64,000 nucleotides of DNA, from the NCBI RefSeq assembly GCF_013141715.1, contig NZ_WHOA01000091.1, forward strand, positions 1 to 64,000, given 5' to 3'. Source of the DNA: Paenibacillus phytorum. Its GTDB lineage: Bacteria > Bacillota > Bacilli > Paenibacillales > NBRC-103111. How positions within the stretch are numbered: the stretch's first letter is position 1; each line of letters begins with the position of its first letter. Positions 59,085-64,000 of the stretch are shown in pieces. The notes beneath the pieces were generated by a model, which made no database searches, was not told the DNA's origin, and saw only the letters and a list, made by a program, of their open reading frames with translations. The position numbers and the translations under genes were made by a program.

Positions 59085-60047
59085 TTAGTACAAGCTTTCA
59101 CCCGTTGTTTTTTTGCTTAAAATATTGCCAGTAACAATAAAAATCACACCAACTAATGCTTTGAAAAGTCCGATTGCCGTCGTATAGCTAAACTGCTGAC
59201 CTAACAACCCCGCGGTGTAGATATACGTGTCTAAAATTTCACCATTTTCCTTATTTAACGGGTTCAGGAACACGTAAACACGTTCGAAGCCAAAGTCCAA
59301 AAATTTACCGATATGAAGGAGGAACAAAATCATAATGGTTGGTAGAAGCGACGGGAGCGTAATTGAAATAGTTTGTCTCCAGCGGTTCGCGCCATCCACC
59401 TCAGAAGCTTCATATAGATCCGGATTAATTCCTGCCAGTGCGGCCAAATAAATGATCGTACCGTAGCCGGAATCACGCCAAATCCCCGATGAAATGAGCA
59501 CTGTACGAATCCATGACTCTTCACCCATGAAATAAATCGGCTCGAAACCTAGCCAAGTGATGAGATGGTTCAAAGCCCCCGTTGAAGGAGAAAGAATACC
59601 AATCGCAATCCCGCTCACAATAACCCACGATAAGAAGTGAGGCATGTAAACAACGGTTTGAAGTAACCGCTTGTACACTACAACGCGCAGCTCATTAAGC
59701 AGCAAGGCGAGTATGATAGGCGCTGGAAAAGCCAGTACCAAATCGTAAATGCCGATCAGAATCGTATTCTTCAAAATCTTGAGGAAATCATAGTGGGCAA
59801 ACATCCGAATGAAATGTTCGAACCCAACCCATTCACTTCCCGTGAAGCCATCAAAAATGTTGTAATCTTGAAAAGCAATGACTGAACCTAACAATGGTAC
59901 ATACTTGAAAATAATAAAATACAAAATCCCCGGCAGCGATATTAAATACAACGCCTTATACTTCCAGAACGTTCGCAGAAAGGATCTACCTTTACGTACC
60001 TGCGAGCGCTGATTCATCTTTTTTACGGCTTGTGCGTTGACCGCCAT
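59085..60047 (-). CDS. LplB-like carbohydrate ABC permease
   Basis: A 320-residue permease with six helices and a basic N-terminus. It has the LplB-type FRTFWKYKALYLISLPGILYFIIFKYVPLLGSVIAFQDYN and EAA loop (DLYEASEVDGANRWRQTISITLPSL). GAGGGGGG precedes the ATG. It is the first gene of the importer operon; a LacI/CcpA-like palindrome lies about 50 bp upstream. Confidence 0.93.
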   Translation of the reverse strand: MAVNAQAVKKMNQRSQVRKGRSFLRTFWKYKALYLISLPGILYFIIFKYVPLLGSVIAFQDYNIFDGFTGSEWVGFEHFIRMFAHYDFLKILKNTILIGIYDLVLAFPAPIILALLLNELRVVVYKRLLQTVVYMPHFLSWVIVSGIAIGILSPSTGALNHLITWLGFEPIYFMGEESWIRTVLISSGIWRDSGYGTIIYLAALAGINPDLYEASEVDGANRWRQTISITLPSLLPTIMILFLLHIGKFLDFGFERVYVFLNPLNKENGEILDTYIYTAGLLGQQFSYTTAIGLFKALVGVIFIVTGNILSKKTTGESLY

Positions 60048-60097
60048 TCTTGGCCCCCCTCACTATTCTTCGCTGATGTTATACCTACATCGTACCC

Positions 60098-60113
60098 TGC
60101 TAAAGCGCTTGCA
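60098..60113 (-). promoter_or_regulatory. Possible cre/LacI-type operator upstream of the permease operon
   Basis: TGCTAAAGCGCTTGCA has the AAGCGCTT core and outer TGC/GCA of LacI-family operators and matches the CcpA site at about 11 of 14 positions. It sits 51-66 bp before the permease start. Confidence 0.5.
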
Positions 60114-60247
60114 ACAATGGATTGTCTTTTCACTCACTTGTGTTTTTTTTAGGTGGGGGAAGTGCCGCGTTGCGGCTTGTGCTGGACGTGTGGGAGGTGC
60201 ATGGGTGAGCGAAGGAATGCGAAGGTGCGCGACATAGATATCGCACA

Positions 60248-60762
60248 CCTTCTAATGTAAATCATGCAGCTAATTTCGCTTCAGCTACGCATTTCCTATG
60301 AATTAGCTGCGTTTCCTACATCAAATTTCCCAGAAATCATGAGTTTGAACGCTTTTGGGAGAAATTAGCTGCACATTTTGCATACAGAACCCTCCAACAG
60401 ACATTCATCGCTTAATTTTGATGCACAAAATGCATGTAGTTCGGTTTTCGTGCTCAGTCAGGGCCTGCTTCCAAATATCCAAATTCCCTCCAACTCCCAA
60501 CACGTCCAGCTCCCCTTTCATGCTTCTTGGCTCTTGAGTGAGTTCTTCTGCTCGTAAGAATGTTTTTCATCGCTAAAGTTGGGCTGTTGCTCAATAACTT
60601 CACTTTAACGATGAATTTCATCGTTATTGTCGAATCTACTCTGCCTTTAAGTATATATCTCTGCTCGTAAGCGTGTTTTTCATCACTAAAGTCGGGCTAC
60701 TGCTCAACAAAATCACTTTAACGATGATTTTCATCGTTAAAGCCACCACATTCACAACACGA
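60248..60762. repeat. Gene-free region with several hairpin repeats
   Basis: It contains GCAGCTAATT/AATTAGCTGC arms at 60266-60310 with a further AATTAGCTGC at 60363, TGCA-N5-TGCA at 60370-60382, and GATGCACAAAATGCATG at 60420-60436. Two direct repeats of about 85 bp follow, starting CTGCTCGTAAG at 60548 and 60661 (113 bp apart). Each ends in a perfect dyad, AACGATGAATTTCATCGTT at 60607-60625 and a close variant at 60720-60738. No gene is seen. Confidence 0.75.
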
Positions 60763-60796
60763 CAAAAAAAACGCCACCCACAAATGTGGGGGCGCC
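60763..60796 (-). terminator. Terminator of the MMPL transporter gene
   Basis: The stem CGCC-CCCACA / TGTGGG-GGCG, with one bulge, is followed on the minus strand by a run of eight T residues, starting 24 bp after the stop codon. Confidence 0.9.
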
Positions 60797-60819
60797 CAAT
60801 CAATCCATTCACTTCATGC

Positions 60820-63800
60820 TCACGCGGTTCTACTCTCCGTGGACACTTGCCTAGCCGCAGACTTGCGCTTCATCCGCAGTGCCTCAGGCATAGCGAGCAA
60901 AGCCGGCAGCAGCATCGGCAGCAAAATAAAGCAAAGTACAACGAGCCCAACGATCACGGCAACGGCTAGCTCAATCAGCAGAACTAGACCTGATGGAACC
61001 AACGTCGCGAAGGTACCGCCGAGGATGACCATAGCCGAGATCACCACGCCGCCGATGTGCTTAGCGGCCTGAACAATCGCCTTAGACGGCGATAATTCGC
61101 CCAGCTCTTTATATCGCATCATCAGGAAGATGCTGTAGTCGACACCGACTGCGATGATGATGATGAAGGAGAAGAACGGTACGAAAGACGAAACACCGTC
61201 TGCACCAATGATTTTATCTGTAACGATATTGGTAGCGGTCATGGCTACATAGTAGGAAATCACTAAGGACACGATGATATATACCGCTGGCCAGAAGGCG
61301 CGTATCACGAATAACAGGACAATAAATACGCCAATAATCACGATGATCGCCGTGCTGTTGAACGATTTCAGCTGTGCTTTGTTCGTGTCATAGGTCGTTG
61401 AACTTGGTCCCGCGGCACCGACTTTCGCTTTTTCCAGCACCGTGCCTTTCAAACTAGACGCTAACTCAGCGTTAATCCCCTCAATGGTGTCCATAGCCGC
61501 TGATGAGTATGGATCATCCTTCAGAATGACGATGAGTTTTGTACTCTTGCGGTCTTTGGACATGAAGCTGTCCAACGATTTTCCGAAATCCGCGCTCGTT
61601 AAAGCTTCTTTCGGAATGAAAAACGTTTTCGAGCTGTTCAGCTGCGTCAGGAACTGGCTCGTTTTGCCGAGCCCTTCGGACACATCGCCAAGTCCGTTGC
61701 CGCTTTGCCCGAGGCCGTCCTTCAGCTGGCTCATCCCGCCAGCCAAGCCCGACAAGCCCTCGTTCAGCTTCTGCTGCCCGTCCTTGACGCTGCCCAGCGC
61801 GTCATTCAGCTTCGCCATGTTCGCGGCGATCTCTTGGCTGCCCGCGCTGCCTTGCTTCAGCCCCTTCGCGAGCGCCTCTGAGCCGCTCTGCAGAGAAGCC
61901 AATCCCGCAGCAAGCTGCGCCTGCGCGCCATTAATCTGCGTAAGTCCCGCAGCAGCCTCAGCGAAAGAGCCATTCAACTTGGCCGCATTCGCACCAAGCT
62001 CCTTCAACCCGCCGTTCAGCTGGGCGAGTCCTGTTTCCAAGCCCTCACCCGTTTGCTTCAGCTTCATGTAATCGACATCTGCCTTTAACTGGCTGTACTT
62101 ATCACCCAATCCGCCAATAAGCCCATTCATCCCAGTCAACCCCTGTTGAATGCCAGGAAGCTTCCCTTCAATCTGACTATAACCGTCAGATAAGGCACTA
62201 TAACCCTGCTGCAGCTGCGTAAGCCCGCTGCTAATCTTCGACGTATTGGCATCAACTTGCGTCATGCCATCCTTTAAGCTCGCAATGCCCGCGCTTAGCT
62301 CCCCAGCTCCGTCGGCCCCCTGAGCAATACCCTTCGATACTTGCCCAAGCGCAACAGTAATCTGGCTGTAGCCATCCTGTACCTTACCCGTTCCATCAAC
62401 TAACTGGTCGGAGCCGGACAAATCTGGACTCACCAGTTTGCTCTGCATCAAATTCAAACCATCTTTTATTTGATTAACGCCTTTCTGCGAAGCTGTAATT
62501 CCTTCTGCGACGGTCGACGTTTGGGTCGAAATATAGAAGCTATCAATTGGCTTCGACTGCGGCTGTGTCACACTCGACACCTTATCCACGCCCGGAACAC
62601 TCTTCAATTTGTCCGTTAGCTTATCAATTGCGGCTAATCCGTCATTATTATCAATTGCTTTATCATTCTCTATTACAACCATAGTCGGCAGCGCTTGACC
62701 TCGGCTAAAATGATCCGCTACAAGGCTGAATCCTTTGGTGGATTCATGGTCATTCCCTAACTCTTTCAACTGGTCAAAAGACAATTTCTGATTGTTGGAA
62801 AGAGCAATCGGAATCATCACAATTAGAATAAGCAGCGTTGTGATCACCGGTCTTTTCACCGCAATAGCCGTCAAGCTAGCCCAAAATTTACTTTCTTTAT
62901 GCCCGGTTGCACCCTTGGAAGGCCAATACAGCTTACTGCCCAGTACTTTCATGAGGAAAGGAGTCACCGTCATAATTTCAAGCAAGAGCACCGCGGTACC
63001 AATAGCCACCACATTGCCTGATTTATAAATACCAAAGTCCGAGAATGTCAAACTCGCGAAAGCGATAAATACGGTCAGAATACTATAAAAGATCGTTTTT
63101 CCAGCCGTTTTATATGTCACAATAATCGCTTCATCCACAGACAGACCGTGGGATAATTCTTCTTTAAACCGATTGAACAACAGGATGTTATAGTCCGTTC
63201 CAATGCCGAAAAGAATCAAAATTAACAGCATCTCCGTGACACTTGTCACTGGAAACTCAAACTTATCAATAAGCTGCGCGGCAATTCCCATGGAGCACAA
63301 GTAGGAAATACCCACAGCAAGCAGCGAGACAATCGGAATAACAACGGAACGGAACATAATGACTAGCACTGCTAAGATGAAGATAACCGTTAACGCCGCA
63401 CTTTTTGCCACACCGGACTCGGATGCTTTGATGTAATCGTTCTGAATGAAGTCCTCACCTGAGAGGTAGTAATCCACCTTCACATCTTTCAAAACAGCCT
63501 CAAACTCCTGTTGAATCTCATCGACATGACGTCCTCTTTTATCCAAACTAAAGCTCGCCATTAATGTCGTCTGATCCTCCGAAATAAGCGAGGACTTCGC
63601 GTCAGGCAGTGAGAATGGATCAAGTAATTGATCGAACCCAAGCTCCGCTTGATGGTTCTTCATACTCGTAATACCTGACTCGATCTGCTTCATGTCGGCG
63701 TCTGACAGTTTATTCGGGTTGTGGAACACGATGATATCGCTAGTCCCCTCAACCCCATTCATTTTATTCAAAATCGATGTAGCGACCTTGGACGGACTGT

Positions 63801-63930
63801 CCTTTGGCAGCGGATCTTGGCCCCTGAGCCCTAAAATAGCATTCACATCGGGTTGAAAAACCGTGAGAACTACGGTAGCTACCAGCCACAAGGCGACAAT
63901 TGTCCAGCGCCATTTAATAATTTGTTTCAT
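60820..63930 (-). CDS. MMPL-family RND transporter with long heptad-repeat domain
   Basis: A 1036-residue transporter with 12 predicted helices in two groups (about residues 10-370 and 850-1025), each with the MMPL/SSD-like stretch (FGIGTDYNILLFNRFKEEL and IIIAVGVDYSIFLMMRYKEL). Between them lies an external region of about 480 residues including repeated heptads of the YhgE/Pip kind (KDGMTQVDANTSKISSGLTQLQQGYSALSDG and similar), predicted to be long coiled coil. B. subtilis YdfJ/YdgH are of this family. It may export lipids or drugs with proton motive force. GGAGGAGG precedes the ATG. No regulator gene is seen within the remaining 70 bp. Confidence 0.9.
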   Translation of the reverse strand: MKQIIKWRWTIVALWLVATVVLTVFQPDVNAILGLRGQDPLPKDSPSKVATSILNKMNGVEGTSDIIVFHNPNKLSDADMKQIESGITSMKNHQAELGFDQLLDPFSLPDAKSSLISEDQTTLMASFSLDKRGRHVDEIQQEFEAVLKDVKVDYYLSGEDFIQNDYIKASESGVAKSAALTVIFILAVLVIMFRSVVIPIVSLLAVGISYLCSMGIAAQLIDKFEFPVTSVTEMLLILILFGIGTDYNILLFNRFKEELSHGLSVDEAIIVTYKTAGKTIFYSILTVFIAFASLTFSDFGIYKSGNVVAIGTAVLLLEIMTVTPFLMKVLGSKLYWPSKGATGHKESKFWASLTAIAVKRPVITTLLILIVMIPIALSNNQKLSFDQLKELGNDHESTKGFSLVADHFSRGQALPTMVVIENDKAIDNNDGLAAIDKLTDKLKSVPGVDKVSSVTQPQSKPIDSFYISTQTSTVAEGITASQKGVNQIKDGLNLMQSKLVSPDLSGSDQLVDGTGKVQDGYSQITVALGQVSKGIAQGADGAGELSAGIASLKDGMTQVDANTSKISSGLTQLQQGYSALSDGYSQIEGKLPGIQQGLTGMNGLIGGLGDKYSQLKADVDYMKLKQTGEGLETGLAQLNGGLKELGANAAKLNGSFAEAAAGLTQINGAQAQLAAGLASLQSGSEALAKGLKQGSAGSQEIAANMAKLNDALGSVKDGQQKLNEGLSGLAGGMSQLKDGLGQSGNGLGDVSEGLGKTSQFLTQLNSSKTFFIPKEALTSADFGKSLDSFMSKDRKSTKLIVILKDDPYSSAAMDTIEGINAELASSLKGTVLEKAKVGAAGPSSTTYDTNKAQLKSFNSTAIIVIIGVFIVLLFVIRAFWPAVYIIVSLVISYYVAMTATNIVTDKIIGADGVSSFVPFFSFIIIIAVGVDYSIFLMMRYKELGELSPSKAIVQAAKHIGGVVISAMVILGGTFATLVPSGLVLLIELAVAVIVGLVVLCFILLPMLLPALLAMPEALRMKRKSAARQVSTESRTA

Positions 63931-63965
63931 CTCTCTAATTCCTCCTCCGATTTACAAATCGTTAG

Positions 63966-63979
63966 TAAACAAGCGTTCA
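63966..63979 (-). promoter_or_regulatory. Possible TetR-type operator ahead of the MMPL gene
   Basis: TAAAC-N4-GTTCA forms an imperfect dyad 36-49 bp before the transporter start. MMPL genes are often controlled by a neighbouring TetR-family repressor, but the flanking gene is outside the window, so this is weak. Confidence 0.3.
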
Positions 63980-64000
63980 TTTTTGACTCAAAAAAATTTT

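Overview
The window reads as chromosome of a low-to-moderate GC, Gram-positive, spore-former-type Bacillota, most likely Paenibacillus or a close relative. The evidence is three YesM/YesN-type two-component pairs each paired with CUT1 sugar ABC transporter genes, strong GGAGG ribosome sites, TTGACA/TATAAT-type promoters, a Fur box, a CcpA-type cre site, cold-shock genes of the Bacillus type, a YdjO-like protein and stalk-domain (copper amine oxidase N-terminal) surface proteins. Species-level assignment is inference. No rRNA, tRNA, CRISPR array, prophage or insertion sequence was recognised.

Layout. 1-524: gene-free, rich in hairpins and repeats. 525-5861: minus-strand run (ABC exporter, NAD-dependent epimerase, its likely MerR activator, PhnB-like protein, membrane diguanylate cyclase). 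6016-10661: plus-strand genes (membrane-anchored RCC1-like protein, Fe-alcohol dehydrogenase, VOC protein, Phd/RelE-type toxin-antitoxin pair). 10676-16796: VOC protein, DinG-like helicase with an N-terminal nuclease-like domain, two-TM potassium channel with RCK domain, M23 peptidase, YdjO-like zinc-ribbon protein. 16945-21203: cold-shock protein with a structured leader, membrane-fused multicopper oxidase, and an amidohydrolase behind a guanine-class purine riboswitch. 21396-25779: a Fur-box-controlled iron-uptake operon (surface helical protein, stalk-domain protein, FTR1 permease, short UDP-sugar dehydrogenase). 25891-30583: an overlapping four-gene membrane glycan/lipid operon (flippase-like protein, phosphodiesterase, GT2, GT-C) behind a second Fur-like box. 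30862-31653: GC-rich, probably imported N5-glutamine methyltransferase with an abnormal start.

31859-38552 is a self-contained sugar uptake regulon: two permeases, YesM kinase, YesN regulator and binding protein. A shared upstream element of about 23 bp precedes both the first permease and the binding protein, probably the regulator's site. 38689-40562 has a second cold-shock gene with the same leader design, a small XRE regulator with a MazG-like pyrophosphohydrolase, and an NlpC/P60 hydrolase.

40725-60047 is a large minus-strand polysaccharide utilisation locus. Two heparinase II/III-type lyases and an SDR reductase sit in the centre. They are flanked by two ABC importers (a CUT1 set and an LplABC-like set), each with its own YesM/YesN pair. 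The model, partly inferred, is that an acidic (uronate-containing) polysaccharide is cleaved to unsaturated oligosaccharides, imported, and the released keto-uronate reduced by the SDR. 60820-63930 is an MMPL-family RND exporter.

The most unusual non-coding feature is a set of intergenic palindrome pairs. Arms differ from place to place, but the arrangement is the same: about 17-bp palindromes (6-5-6) repeated at a 51-bp period. They lie at 11197-11263, 21224-21291 and twice at 47444-47625.
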